Below, in pieces: positions 32,491 to 42,176 of a stretch of DNA of 64,000 nt. Below the pieces are notes generated by a model. That model saw only the letters and a list, made by a program, of their open reading frames with translations, had not been told where the DNA came from and ran no database searches. Position 1 is the stretch's first letter, and every line of letters begins with the position of its first letter. The stretch is from Halapricum salinum (GTDB lineage Archaea > Halobacteriota > Halobacteria > Halobacteriales > Haloarculaceae), in assembly GCF_004799665.1 (NCBI RefSeq), contig NZ_CP031310.1, positions 364,887 to 428,886 on the forward strand, in the 5' to 3' direction. Both the position numbers and the translations under genes were made by a program.

Positions 32491-34998
32491 TCAGTCCTGT
32501 GGCATCGCCTCGCCCGTCGGCGCTTCCGTCACTGCCTCAGGACTGTAGCGATCCCACAGCACCAGCAGACTCGGGAGGACGAGCAGACTCACCAGGAACG
32601 ACGAGAGCAGCGCGATCACGACGATCGAGCTGAAACTCACGATCTGAGCCTGTGGGACGAGCGCCAGCGTCGCGAACGCGCCCGCGGAGGTCAGCGTGCT
32701 CCCCAGTAGCGCGCCGCCGGTCCCGGTGACCGCGGCGTCCAGGGCCTCGAAGGTCGTCTTGCCCTCGCGGAGTTCGTCGGCGAAGCGATCGCCGATGTGG
32801 ATGTTGTAGTCGACGCCCAGCCCGATGACGAGACTCATCAGCAAGGCCGTCAGCAGCGTCAGCGGGATCCCCAGGAGGTACATCCCTCCGATGACTGTCC
32901 CCAGCACGAGTGCGATGGGGACCGCGACGACGAGTCCGAGCGTGGCACTACCGTGCATGACTCGGAAGACCACGGCCATCGTGAACGCGATCGCCGCCAG
33001 CGCGAGCGCCATCGTGAGGAGGATGCCACCGACGATCTCGTCCAGAACGGCCGCGTTGATCGCGAGACTCCCGGCCGGCGTCGCAGTCCGGTCACTGGAG
33101 CCTTCCATCTGTGCCGCCCCGTCCTCGAAGTTCGCGACAACGCTGTCAGGGTCGGTAAAGTCCGCGTCGACCGCGAACCGCACCAGCAGCGAGCGATAGT
33201 CGCCGTCCGTGCGCTCGATCACTCGACTGGCGAGATCGCTGTCGGCGGCGTAGAAGGCGTCGTAGACCTCTCGGAGGTTCCTGTCAGGGACGCCATCGCC
33301 GTCGGTGTCGGCGTCGTCGAACACCGTCTCGAACTCCGAGTTGCGCTGGGCGAGCGCGGCCATCGCCGTCACGGGTGACTCGACGGCCCGGACGCCCGGC
33401 TGGTCGACGAGGACGCCCCGATCTCGTATCGTCTCGACACCTGCCTGGAGATCGGTGAGTGTCCCGTCACTGGTGACGTCCCCTTCGATCAGGATTCGTT
33501 CCTGGATCGCGGCGTCGGCGGTCGCCGGTTGATAGGTTTCCTGGACGTGGTTCAGCTGCTCGGCGACGGGGTGTTTCTCCCAGCCGACCGGATCGGGCAA
33601 CTGCTGTTTCCACTCGGCGACTTCGCCGTCGGGCTGTTGATAGCTCTCCTGGGCCAGACCGGTCCAGGCGAAGCCACCGATCGCACCGGCGACGAGCGCG
33701 ACGACAAGCACCGCGGGTGCGCCGCGCCGAGCGAGCGTGACCGTCTTCGAGAGTGCAGGTCGCAGGAACCGACCGTGGCCGAGTGCCTGCTTGCGTCGAC
33801 TCCAGCCGAGCCGTTCGAACAGCCCGTCGATACTGATCTTCAGCGCCGGAACGATCGTGACGAAGATCAACAGTGCTGCGGCCACACCGAGCGTGATCGC
33901 GATCCCGAGGTCGCGAATCTGATTCAGCGGGTTGACGACGTTCGACATGAATCCGATCGCCGCAGTTGCCGTGACGAGAATCAGCGCCGTCGCGACGAGT
34001 TTCACGCTTCGGTTCATCGGCTCGCGGATGTCCTCGTCCTCGCCGCGCTGTTCACGGTATCTGTTGAACACGTGGAAGCCGAAGTCGATACTCAGCCCCG
34101 TCACGAGGACGACCGGGACGATGCTGATCACGCCCGCAGCGACGCCGAGCCACCCGAGCAGGCCGAACATCCACATGATCGAGAGCAAGACACCGACCAT
34201 CCCGACGACGATGTCGACCAGATCACGATAGGTGAACGCCAGCACTCCCAGGATCAACACGAGCGCGAACGGCAGGACGAGAAACGCCATCTCGGTGAAG
34301 AAGTGGCTGTTGTACGCGTTGTAGGCTGGCTGATTTAACACGAAGAACCCGGCCCCAGAGCGATCCTGTGCGGCCTCGTACAGCGCAGTCTCGACGCTCT
34401 CGTCGACGGCAGTCCCGTCGAGTGACACCAGCATGCGGCGGTCGGTCGCAGTCGTACTCGAGGAGTCGTGACCGGACGGCAACAGTCGGAGCGCCTGTGG
34501 ATTCTCCAGCGTCTCCCCCACTACCTGTTCGACGTCGGCCGCGCTCGCGGTTTCGAGCGCCTCGATTTGCTCGTCGAGCGTCGGGTTCTGTTCGTCGGCC
34601 GCGCGAACGGCGACCATGTTCGCGATGTCGACGATTCCCTCGGGTCGGAGTGCCGCGGCGACCGACTCGTTGGCCAGGATGTCCTGCTGATAGCGGAGGC
34701 TCTCCAGCAGTGAGGCCTTCGAGAGGACGTTGCCGTCCGAATCTCGGACGTAGACTGTCGCGAGCGTCTGGTTCGTCTCGTTCTCGGAGCGCTCGTAGTT
34801 GTCCGCGATGTAGTTCGCCTTATCGATCGGTTCGAGATCCTGGAACGCCTCGGCGTCGGCACCGGCCTGGCTCTCGGTGTCCAACTGGGGAAGCCCACCG
34901 ATCACGACGATCCCCGTGAGCACCAGCATCAACGCCAGCGTCAGGCGGTTGTGCTCCGTGACGAAGTCGACTGTTCTGGATAACGACTCGCGTATCAT
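32491..34998 (-). CDS. RND-superfamily exporter, MMPL type (second paralogue)
   Basis: 835 residues from ATG 34998. Same two-fold layout as the exporter at 6716: TM1, outer domain, helix block with GLSIDFGFHVFNRYREQRGE, then a second outer domain containing DADTDGDGVPDRNLREVYDA and a final block with GLGVDYNIHIGDRFADELRE. The helix blocks carry the expected Asp of the proton relay. Unlike its paralogue it has no adjacent regulator. TTTATAC on the minus strand near 35034-35040 is a likely TATA box. It probably exports lipids, isoprenoids or hydrophobic compounds; the substrate is not known. Confidence 0.9.
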   Translation of the reverse strand: MIRESLSRTVDFVTEHNRLTLALMLVLTGIVVIGGLPQLDTESQAGADAEAFQDLEPIDKANYIADNYERSENETNQTLATVYVRDSDGNVLSKASLLESLRYQQDILANESVAAALRPEGIVDIANMVAVRAADEQNPTLDEQIEALETASAADVEQVVGETLENPQALRLLPSGHDSSSTTATDRRMLVSLDGTAVDESVETALYEAAQDRSGAGFFVLNQPAYNAYNSHFFTEMAFLVLPFALVLILGVLAFTYRDLVDIVVGMVGVLLSIMWMFGLLGWLGVAAGVISIVPVVLVTGLSIDFGFHVFNRYREQRGEDEDIREPMNRSVKLVATALILVTATAAIGFMSNVVNPLNQIRDLGIAITLGVAAALLIFVTIVPALKISIDGLFERLGWSRRKQALGHGRFLRPALSKTVTLARRGAPAVLVVALVAGAIGGFAWTGLAQESYQQPDGEVAEWKQQLPDPVGWEKHPVAEQLNHVQETYQPATADAAIQERILIEGDVTSDGTLTDLQAGVETIRDRGVLVDQPGVRAVESPVTAMAALAQRNSEFETVFDDADTDGDGVPDRNLREVYDAFYAADSDLASRVIERTDGDYRSLLVRFAVDADFTDPDSVVANFEDGAAQMEGSSDRTATPAGSLAINAAVLDEIVGGILLTMALALAAIAFTMAVVFRVMHGSATLGLVVAVPIALVLGTVIGGMYLLGIPLTLLTALLMSLVIGLGVDYNIHIGDRFADELREGKTTFEALDAAVTGTGGALLGSTLTSAGAFATLALVPQAQIVSFSSIVVIALLSSFLVSLLVLPSLLVLWDRYSPEAVTEAPTGEAMPQD

Positions 34999-35033
34999 TG
35001 GTTGGTCTAGCAGCCACTTCACACACGAACCCC

Positions 35034-35040
35034 GTATAAA
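35034..35040 (-). promoter_or_regulatory. TATA box of the second RND exporter
   Basis: On the minus strand TTTATAC lies about 36-42 bp before ATG 34998. A second AT-rich run (around 35078-35090) reads TATATATA on both strands and is another candidate. Confidence 0.35.
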
Positions 35041-35120
35041 CCCCCACCGAGTTACCACCCCAGAATTCGGGGAAAAGGTATATATAGGCTCGTCGGTCGA
35101 GAACGCGCTTCCGCGGCGTT

Positions 35121-37109
35121 TCAGGCCAGAAAGACGTGCCGCGGCGTGTCCGCCAGCACTTCCCGGCCCCACTGGACAGTGTCGCGAAAGTCTTCGGAGC
35201 GGAAGAAGGCCATCGCGTCCTCCTTTCCGTCCCAGCGCGAGGCGATGAACATGTCGTTGTCGTCTTCCTCGTTGACCAGCAGCGCGGTCTCGCGGTGGCC
35301 GTCCATCTCCGCGAGTTTTCCGCCCACGACGTCGAAGGTCTCGACGAACTCCTCGCGATAGTCTGGCTTGACGGTGTAGAACATGCCCATCGTGCCGAAG
35401 CCATCGCCCTCGCCGGCTTTGCGGACGATTTGGGGCAGGTCTTCGAGGAAGTCACTGGCCGTCTCGGCGGCGTCGCGGGTATCCCAGATGCTGACGACGG
35501 CGGCCGTCTCGCTGTTGGGGTCGTCGTAGACGGCGGTCTTGACGTGGGTATCGTAGTGTTCGAAGTTCGAGCGCAGGCCGTCGACCTCGCTGAACAGTTT
35601 CCGGACGTCCTCGGTCGAGTACAGCACGAGCGCGTAGACGTCCTCGCCGTGGGGCTGACCGGCGTAGATCCCTCGATCTGCGAGTTCCGCGCGAATGCTC
35701 TCTGCACCCGCATCTGTGACGTCGCCCTCCCCCTCGGGAGCCGCACCGAGCCACCCGCGCGCACCGGTGTCGATCCCGTCGAGGTCGGTCAGGAATCCGG
35801 AAGCAGTCTGGGCGGCGTCGTCGTTCGCCCAGACGCTGATCAGGACGGTCTGGCCCTGGCTGGCCCGGACGGTCGTCGTGACGTGGGTGTCGTAGTGATC
35901 GAAGTTCGAACGCAGACCGTCGACTTCGTCGACGAGGTCGGCGGCGTCGCGCTGTGTCTCGAAGATAAGGCCGTAGGACTCTGGCTCGTACTCCTCGCCC
36001 TCGTGGAGTCCCGCCCGACCCAGCCGAGTTTCGATGTCGTCGACTTCGGCGATGGCTTCACTCCAAGAGTCGGTCGTCGGCGGGCGACCGCCGCCGCTGC
36101 CCGGGTGGTCGCTGTCGTCATCGCCGTCTCCCTGTGAATCGTCAGCTTCGCCGTCTCCGTGCGGATGGTCGGCTTTCGACTCACCGTGTGGGTGGCCACC
36201 TTCGCCGTGCGAGTGCCCGTCCTCGGCAGTGTCGTGATCCCCTTCGACGGCGTCTTCGGGCGTCGCTGGCGGGTGATCCTCTGTTCCGTGGGCAGCGCTC
36301 TCCTCGCCCCAGGGCGTCGACAGTCGCTCACCTTCGAGGAACGAATCGAGGTCGGCGGGGTCGAAGCGGCGGCCGACCCAGAAGGGGCCGAACTCGGCGA
36401 ACTTCGAAGAGGAGGGATCGAAGCGCATCTCGTACAGCAGGTCCTTCACATCGGTCATGTCGTCAGCGTAGAGGGTCACGCCCCACTCCCAGTCGTCCAG
36501 GCCGATCGATCCTGTGATCATCTGGGTGACCTTGCCCGCATATTCGCGGCCCACCTCGCCGTGGGCGTCCATGTGTTCCGCGCGCTCCTCGAAGGGGAGG
36601 TCGTACCAGTTGTACTCGGGGTCCCGGCGCTTGTCCATCGGATAGAAGCAGACGTGCTCCATCTCCGGGATCTCGGGATAGAGGCGCGAGCGCATGTACT
36701 TCGCCAGTCCCGAGTCGTCGTCCAGGTCGCCCTCGATGAACTCCCGGCCGCGGTCGGAGTAGCCCGACGCCTCCGTCACCGAGACGAACGAGCGGTCCTG
36801 TTCGGTGAACTGCGCCAGCGCGGTCTGTTCGAAGCGCCGTTCGAGCGCGTCGAGATCGGCCATCGTCGGGCGCAGATGGAGGATCATGAGGTCGCCCTTG
36901 TGGCCGAGCATCGAGAAGACGGCCGAGCGGCCCTCACTGGCGTCCTCGACGGTCGTCGCAGCCTGCAGGAACTCGATTCCCTCGTCGATGGCGCGGTCAC
37001 GGGTGCGCTGGGGGGCCTCGGCCCAGGCGTCCCAGTCGATCGTTCGAACGTCGTGGAGTGCGTACCAGCCTTCTTCGGTTGGGGGTGCTTCGCGTCGCTC
37101 TCCGGTCAT
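35121..37109 (-). CDS. PitA/HemQ-like chlorite-dismutase-family fusion protein
   Basis: 662 residues. Residues about 10-255 are a chlorite-dismutase/HemQ domain (EGWYALHDVRTIDWDAWAEA, EHVCFYPMDKRRDPEYNWYD, WEWGVTLYADDMTDVKDLLY, FGPFWVGRRFDP), the class that makes haem by coprohaem decarboxylation. A His/Asp/Gly-rich linker (about 275-345, repeated HPHG) may bind metal. Two near-identical modules follow (FETQRDAADLVDEVDGLRSN and YSTEDVRKLFSEVDGLRSNF), then a C-terminal antibiotic-biosynthesis-monooxygenase domain (about 585-662). Haloferax PitA has one such fusion of about 480 residues; this one is longer by the duplicated module. A role in haem synthesis is likely by homology. Confidence 0.88.
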   Translation of the reverse strand: MTGERREAPPTEEGWYALHDVRTIDWDAWAEAPQRTRDRAIDEGIEFLQAATTVEDASEGRSAVFSMLGHKGDLMILHLRPTMADLDALERRFEQTALAQFTEQDRSFVSVTEASGYSDRGREFIEGDLDDDSGLAKYMRSRLYPEIPEMEHVCFYPMDKRRDPEYNWYDLPFEERAEHMDAHGEVGREYAGKVTQMITGSIGLDDWEWGVTLYADDMTDVKDLLYEMRFDPSSSKFAEFGPFWVGRRFDPADLDSFLEGERLSTPWGEESAAHGTEDHPPATPEDAVEGDHDTAEDGHSHGEGGHPHGESKADHPHGDGEADDSQGDGDDDSDHPGSGGGRPPTTDSWSEAIAEVDDIETRLGRAGLHEGEEYEPESYGLIFETQRDAADLVDEVDGLRSNFDHYDTHVTTTVRASQGQTVLISVWANDDAAQTASGFLTDLDGIDTGARGWLGAAPEGEGDVTDAGAESIRAELADRGIYAGQPHGEDVYALVLYSTEDVRKLFSEVDGLRSNFEHYDTHVKTAVYDDPNSETAAVVSIWDTRDAAETASDFLEDLPQIVRKAGEGDGFGTMGMFYTVKPDYREEFVETFDVVGGKLAEMDGHRETALLVNEEDDNDMFIASRWDGKEDAMAFFRSEDFRDTVQWGREVLADTPRHVFLA

Positions 37110-37235
37110 GGGCGTCGCTTGGGGCGAGACGGTAAGGAACCTTGCCTTTCGTGGCTCTCGGCCTCTCGCCTTTCGTCACTCCTCTGCGACCGGAATCGCC
37201 GTCGCTCGCTGATAGCCATCTGCGTCCTCGACACG

Positions 37236-37424
37236 CTAGCCGCCGTCGGGAAGGACCTTCTTGGCTGGACACCCCGGGAGAAACGAGCCGGCGACGTATC
37301 CTGTCGCACCGCCGAATCCCGCGCCGATCCCGGCCCCGAGCGGGCCGGCTTTGCTGCCGAGTTTCGCGCCGATCGCTGCGCCCGTCTGGGCTGCCTCTTC
37401 GCGCTTCGAGGAAGGCCACACCAT
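37236..37424 (-). CDS. Small glycine-zipper-like protein
   Basis: Sixty-two residues from ATG 37424, just downstream of the M50 protease stop. GAAIGAKLGSKAGPLGAGIG then AGFGGATGYVAGSF is a glycine-zipper-like helix pair that could insert in membranes. It ends CPAKKVLPDGG. It starts 39 bp after the protease stop on the same strand, so co-transcription is possible. ATG 37451 would extend it by nine residues. No named family is assigned. Confidence 0.5.
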   Translation of the reverse strand: MVWPSSKREEAAQTGAAIGAKLGSKAGPLGAGIGAGFGGATGYVAGSFLPGCPAKKVLPDGG

Positions 37425-37463
37425 ACGGCTGGGTTGTGCCCGATCCGACAAGATGATTGGCGC

Positions 37464-39236
37464 TCAGGCCAGCAACTGCGGCCCGAACAGCATCAGGATC
37501 AGGCTGATCCCCATGATCAGTCCGATCGAAATAGTCACGGTCTGAACGTGCTCGCGGCGGTTCAGCGGCGTCCGCGAGAGGATCGCCTCGGTGCTCGCCC
37601 GCAGGAGGTGGCCCCCGTCCAGCGGGAACGCCGGAATGCAGTTGAACAGCCCGAGGTTGAAGTTGACCCAGCCCGTCCAGAACAGCAGGTTCGCGGCCAG
37701 GAAGACGCCACCCCCGAGCGGTTCGAGCGGCCCCTGGATCGTGTAGAACTCCGTGACGGGGCCGATGAAGCCGGCGAAGTTGAATCCGAGCGTCGGATCG
37801 GCCACCGCCGCGAACGGCAAGACGAGAATCGTGAACATAACGATCGCGAGCGAGCCGTCCGCGAGGCCACCCAGCAGGCCCTCACCCGAGACGACACCGA
37901 GGAACGGCTCCGCCGGGTAGACCCGGATTCCGAAATCGTTGACGACGACGCCGCTATAGCCCGGCTGTAGGAGCGAGACGCCGAGCAGCGCACCGTCGGT
38001 CCGGGAGTTCTCACCCAGTTCGACCTCTCGGGTCTGGCGCTCGTCGTCGACGAATAACTCGACGTCGACGACTGTTCCGGGTTCGATGTCTTCCAGCACG
38101 TCCTGCATCGACTCGTCGTCGACGATCCGTTCGCCGTCGATCCGCGTCACGACGACCGACTCGCCTGCCGGCGCGCCGGCGTCGGCGAGTGGCCCGCCGT
38201 CACTGATCGAACTCGCGTATGCTCCCACTGGTCCGGTGACCGTCGAGTTATCGGCCAGTTCCAGCGTCGCGACCGAACGATTCGCGAGTGCGTTTCCGAA
38301 TGCGTTTTCAGTCCCGACCTCGGTGCCGTTGACGGCGACGATCGTGTCTCCGGCCGCGACGTCGAGGGGGCCGTCCGCGAGCGCCTGCGTGACAAGTACC
38401 GCGCGGTCGACCTGTCTCGTCTCGCCGTCGCTGGTCGTCACCGCGACCCGTTCGTCACTCGTGTTCGCGAGCAGCGCATCGAGGTCCTCGGCGTCCTCGA
38501 CGGTCGTCCCCTCCACCGCGGTGACGACGTCGCCGTTACCCAGCCCGGCCTCGCGAGCCGGGGAGTCGGGCAGCGTCCCACCGACGGGGACGCCACTGGC
38601 GACGGCGATCGAGCCCGTCACCGGCCCGAACAGGAGCGCGAACGCGATCACAGTGATCGCGAAATTGTTGGTGACTCCGGCGGCGAACATCCGCGCCTGC
38701 GCCCCGCGGCCCGACGCTTTACGGTCCTCCTCGTCGGGTTCGACGAACGCGCCGATCGGAATCAGTGCAAAGAGCGCGATGCCCATCGAATCGATCTCGA
38801 TATCTTCGACCCGGCAGAGCAGGCCGTGGCCGCCCTCGTGGACGACCAGCCCGACGAGCAACCCGAAGATGATGTCGGGCGCGGCCGACAGCGGCAGGAA
38901 GTCGTTGACGCCCGGGATGACCAGCGCGTTCTTCGGCTCCTGGATCGGGTTGGCCGTCGGCTGGAGGACGTTCTGGTAGGCCGAGAGCAGGACGATCAGG
39001 AACAGGCCGATCAGGAACACGAGGGCGATCCCGAGCCCGAGATTACCCCACGCCCGCCAGAACCGCTCGCGTTTGGCGAGCCGATCGAGAAACTTCTTTC
39101 CCCGCTGGGTGTGGATCGTCGTCAGCGGTCCCGAGACGTGGATAAACTCCGGCAACACGCCGCGCTGTCGCAGCGTCATCGCGACGACTGTGTACAGAAG
39201 CACGCCGGCCAGCACCAGCGTCAGCGTCGACACCAT
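37464..39236 (-). CDS. M50-family intramembrane metalloprotease with PDZ repeats
   Basis: 590 residues. The zinc site VVHEGGHGLL sits in a TM helix (around residue 132), and the second zinc ligand is in FNCIPAFPLDGGHLLRASTE near residue 550. Two PDZ-like modules (about 210-290 and 300-405, for example LPDSPAREAGLGNGDVVTAV) lie between the helices on the outer face. This is the site-2-protease/RseP plan: cutting membrane-bound substrates to release a signal or clear signal peptides. It probably heads a pair with the glycine-rich small protein. No anti-sigma-like partner is adjacent. Confidence 0.9.
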   Translation of the reverse strand: MVSTLTLVLAGVLLYTVVAMTLRQRGVLPEFIHVSGPLTTIHTQRGKKFLDRLAKRERFWRAWGNLGLGIALVFLIGLFLIVLLSAYQNVLQPTANPIQEPKNALVIPGVNDFLPLSAAPDIIFGLLVGLVVHEGGHGLLCRVEDIEIDSMGIALFALIPIGAFVEPDEEDRKASGRGAQARMFAAGVTNNFAITVIAFALLFGPVTGSIAVASGVPVGGTLPDSPAREAGLGNGDVVTAVEGTTVEDAEDLDALLANTSDERVAVTTSDGETRQVDRAVLVTQALADGPLDVAAGDTIVAVNGTEVGTENAFGNALANRSVATLELADNSTVTGPVGAYASSISDGGPLADAGAPAGESVVVTRIDGERIVDDESMQDVLEDIEPGTVVDVELFVDDERQTREVELGENSRTDGALLGVSLLQPGYSGVVVNDFGIRVYPAEPFLGVVSGEGLLGGLADGSLAIVMFTILVLPFAAVADPTLGFNFAGFIGPVTEFYTIQGPLEPLGGGVFLAANLLFWTGWVNFNLGLFNCIPAFPLDGGHLLRASTEAILSRTPLNRREHVQTVTISIGLIMGISLILMLFGPQLLA

Positions 39237-39323
39237 TACCGGGAACCTCGGGACACGTCGTCAAGAGGGTTGTGTTGGCCGGACGCGGGCAGCCCCACAC
39301 CCCGCCGCCGGCGTCGAGACTCG

Positions 39324-39587
39324 TCAGACTCGCTCGTCGGGATCGTGACGCGCGGCCATCCGCTCGGCTTCGGCAGCATAGCGTTCGCGCTCCTCGGAAT
39401 CAGCGACGGGTTCGAGTCGGTCGACGTCGACGTCTTTCGCGGCAGTGGGCGGTTTCTTGGCCAGCAGGGCCGAAGAGAGCTGCTGGGTGACGTGGCGTTG
39501 TCCGTCGGGCGTCGCGTAGACCAGCGTGATCAGATCCTCGTCGAAGTAATCTCGGGCGACGAGCCAGCACTGGACGGTGTCGGTCAT
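39324..39587 (-). CDS. Small conserved-looking hypothetical protein
   Basis: Eighty-seven residues from ATG 39587. It begins MTDTVQCWLVARDYFDEDLI and has YATPDGQRHVTQQLSSALLA, then an acidic, charged tail. It looks like a small alpha/beta protein with no TM. No family is recognised. It is divergent from the next gene (107 bp between starts) and lies 87 bp before the M50 protease start on the same strand. Haloarchaeal genomes commonly carry such small acidic proteins. Confidence 0.6.
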   Translation of the reverse strand: MTDTVQCWLVARDYFDEDLITLVYATPDGQRHVTQQLSSALLAKKPPTAAKDVDVDRLEPVADSEERERYAAEAERMAARHDPDERV

Positions 39588-39694
39588 GCCCAGTCGTTGC
39601 AGGCCGGGGAGATTGTATCCTCCGACTCCTGTCGGGTGGGTTGATCGCAGCGAGGCCCCCACCGTTTTGAACCAGTACGTCCTACTGGCACGCG

Positions 39695-40312
39695 ATGAGT
39701 CGCTGGAGCGAGCGCGTCGACGACCTGCTGTACGACGGTGAAACGGTCGACGAGCAGGTCGAGATCGGCACGTCGAGTGTGGTCGTCACCAGCCACCGCG
39801 TGCTCGCGTTCACGCCCGAGGGCGACGGCGCGAACTTCCAGCAGGTCGACCGGCCGAACGTCACCGGCGTCAGCCTGCAATCGGGCGGCGAATCGAAGTT
39901 CCTCAGACAGGCTGCTCGCGCGGCGATGTACGGCCTCGTGCTCATCGTCGCCGGCCTACTGCTGCCGATCGACGACGTCCTCTCGGGCGTCGGGCTGCCC
40001 TCATCGACCGGGCAACTCGGGATCGGCGGGGTCATGGGCATGTTCCAGCAGATGCTCTCGCTACTGCGCAATCTCGACGACTTCATGCGCCTGGTCGGCG
40101 CGCTGCTGTTGCTCTTCGCGATCGTTCCGATGGGCGTCTACCTCTGGACGCGCGGGCAGACTCTCGAAATCGGCGTCGCCGGCGACGAGCCGATCCGAAT
40201 CCAGGCCCCCGAAACCGAGGGCGAAGCGATCGCCGAGCGGCTGGAGTCGGTGATTCTCCCGGCGGGCGTCTCGGGCGAACCCGACAGCCGGCTCGGGTCG
40301 CTGCTGGGGTGA
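39695..40312 (+). CDS. Membrane protein with bacterial-PH-like N-domain
   Basis: 205 residues. The N-terminal 60 residues (VEIGTSSVVVTSHRVLAFTP) have the look of a bacterial PH-like domain, in which a short beta sheet carries an SHRVL turn. Two hydrophobic helices follow (about residues 75-93 and 130-150), then a soluble tail of about 50 residues (ETEGEAIAERLESVILPAGV). No function is known. It is followed 72 bp later by uvrC on the same strand. Confidence 0.65.
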   Translation: MSRWSERVDDLLYDGETVDEQVEIGTSSVVVTSHRVLAFTPEGDGANFQQVDRPNVTGVSLQSGGESKFLRQAARAAMYGLVLIVAGLLLPIDDVLSGVGLPSSTGQLGIGGVMGMFQQMLSLLRNLDDFMRLVGALLLLFAIVPMGVYLWTRGQTLEIGVAGDEPIRIQAPETEGEAIAERLESVILPAGVSGEPDSRLGSLLG

Positions 40313-40383
40313 GTAACGGGGGACGCGACCACGGTCCCGCACGACCGTGTCGTTGAAGCCGTCGCTCGCGCTAGAGCCTGGCG

Positions 40384-42129
40384 ATGAATGCGGACGCGGT
40401 CCGCGACCTCGCCACCGACCTCCCACGAGAGCCCGGCGTCTACCAGTTTCTCGACGGTGCGGGCGACGACGCCACAGTGCTCTACGTCGGCAAGGCCGTC
40501 GACATCCGCGACCGCGTCCGGTCCTACGCCGACCCGCGCGGCGAGCGTATCCGCCAGATGGTCGCCCGGGCCGCGACGATCGACACCGTCGTCACCGACA
40601 CCGAGACCCAGGCCCTGCTGCTGGAAGCAAACCTCATCAAGCGCCACCAGCCCCGCTACAACGTCCGGCTGAAAGACGACAAATCCTATCCACTCGTCCA
40701 GCTCACTGACCACGCCGTCCCGCGGATCGAGATCACCCGCGATCCCGGCGAGGGCGCGACGGTCTACGGACCATTCACGAACAAGGGTCGGCTCGAAACC
40801 GTCGTCAAAGCCGTTCGGGAAACCTACGGCCTCCGGGGCTGTTCGGATCACAAATACGCGAATCGGGATCGGCCCTGCCTGGATTACGACATCGGACTCT
40901 GTACTGCCCCCTGCACCGGCGAGATCAGCGAGAGTGACTACCAGGCCGACTGCGAGGCGGTCCGGCGCTTCTTCGAGGGCGAGACCGGTGTGGTCGCCGA
41001 CCCGCTCCGGCGGGAGATGCAGGAGGCCGCCCAGAACGAGGAGTTCGAACGCGCCGCGAACCTCCGCGATCGGCTGGAGGCCGTCGAATCACTCCACGGC
41101 GGTGGTGGCGACGCCGTCACGGACGAACGCGAGCGCGAACGCGCGGTCGACGTCCTCGGCGTCGCCGTCGAGGGCGAGTCCGCGACGGTCGCCCGCCTCC
41201 ACAGCGCCGACGGCTCGCTCGTCGATCGCGAGCGCCACCGACTCGACGCTCCTGAAGGCGAGCACGCCGGCGCAGTCGTGGGCGCGTTCGTCGCTCAGTA
41301 CTACGCCGAGCGTGAACTCCCGGATGTGCTGCTGCTGTCGGATCGGCCCGACGACACGGACCTCCTGAACTGGCTCGACAGCGAGGGCGTCGAGGTCCGC
41401 GTTCCGGGTGCGGGCCGGGAGGCAACGCTCGTGGATCTGGCCCTGAAGAACGCCCGTCGGCAGGGCGGCGAGCGCGACGAGAGCGCCGCACTCGCGGACG
41501 CGCTCGGCCTCGACCGCGCGCGTCGAATCGAGGGCTTCGACGTGAGTCACGCCCAGGGCAAAGCCGTCGTGGGAAGCGACGTCACGTTCGTCGACGGCAG
41601 CCCCGAGAAGGCCGACTACCGGCGGAAGAAACTCGACGAGCGCAACGACGACTACGCCAACATGCGCGCGCTGGTCCGCTGGCGCGCCGAGCGCGCGGTG
41701 GAGGACCGTGACGACCGCCCGGACCCCGACCTGCTGCTGATCGACGGCGGCGAAGGGCAACTCGGAGCCGCACAGGACGCGCTCGCGGAGACGGGCTGGA
41801 ACGTCCCCCTGATCGCACTCGCCAAAGCCGAAGAACTCGTGGTGACCCCCGATGGCGTCGAACGCTGGCCCGATGACGCACCCCACCTGCACCTCCTCCA
41901 GCGCGTCCGCGACGAGGCCCATCGCTTCGCCGTCCAGTACCACCAGACCCTGCGAGACGAAGTGTCGACGGCGCTGGACGAAGTTCCGGGCGTCGGGCCC
42001 GAGACCCGCAAGCAATTGCTCGGCCACTTCGGGAGCGTCGCGGCGATCAGGGAGGCTTCGGCGGAAGAGCTGCAGGCAGTCGACGGTGTCGGAGCGGCGA
42101 CCGCAGAGACGATCGAGCGTCATCTGTAA
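40384..42129 (+). CDS. uvrC: UvrABC system protein C (excinuclease)
   Basis: 581 residues. UvrC makes the 3' and 5' incisions of nucleotide excision repair with UvrA and UvrB. Domains in order: GIY-YIG nuclease ([20 protein letters not shown]), a UVR coiled region ([20 protein letters not shown]) that binds UvrB, the RNase H-like second nuclease ([20 protein letters not shown], then [20 protein letters not shown]), and C-terminal helix-hairpin-helix motifs ([20 protein letters not shown]). Cysteines at [20 protein letters not shown] match the metal-like Cys motif of UvrC. uvrA and uvrB are not in this window. Confidence 0.97.
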   Translation: MNADAVRDLATDLPREPGVYQFLDGAGDDATVLYVGKAVDIRDRVRSYADPRGERIRQMVARAATIDTVVTDTETQALLLEANLIKRHQPRYNVRLKDDKSYPLVQLTDHAVPRIEITRDPGEGATVYGPFTNKGRLETVVKAVRETYGLRGCSDHKYANRDRPCLDYDIGLCTAPCTGEISESDYQADCEAVRRFFEGETGVVADPLRREMQEAAQNEEFERAANLRDRLEAVESLHGGGGDAVTDERERERAVDVLGVAVEGESATVARLHSADGSLVDRERHRLDAPEGEHAGAVVGAFVAQYYAERELPDVLLLSDRPDDTDLLNWLDSEGVEVRVPGAGREATLVDLALKNARRQGGERDESAALADALGLDRARRIEGFDVSHAQGKAVVGSDVTFVDGSPEKADYRRKKLDERNDDYANMRALVRWRAERAVEDRDDRPDPDLLLIDGGEGQLGAAQDALAETGWNVPLIALAKAEELVVTPDGVERWPDDAPHLHLLQRVRDEAHRFAVQYHQTLRDEVSTALDEVPGVGPETRKQLLGHFGSVAAIREASAEELQAVDGVGAATAETIERHL

Positions 42130-42142
42130 GTGAATCAGTAGC

Positions 42143-42150
42143 TATATATT
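42143..42150 (+). promoter_or_regulatory. TATA box of the lipoprotein gene
   Basis: TATATATT lies 27-34 bp upstream of ATG 42177, in the short gap after uvrC, so the lipoprotein has its own promoter. Confidence 0.6.
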
Positions 42151-42176
42151 CCTCGCCAGGTCGTGTTGAAACAGCT

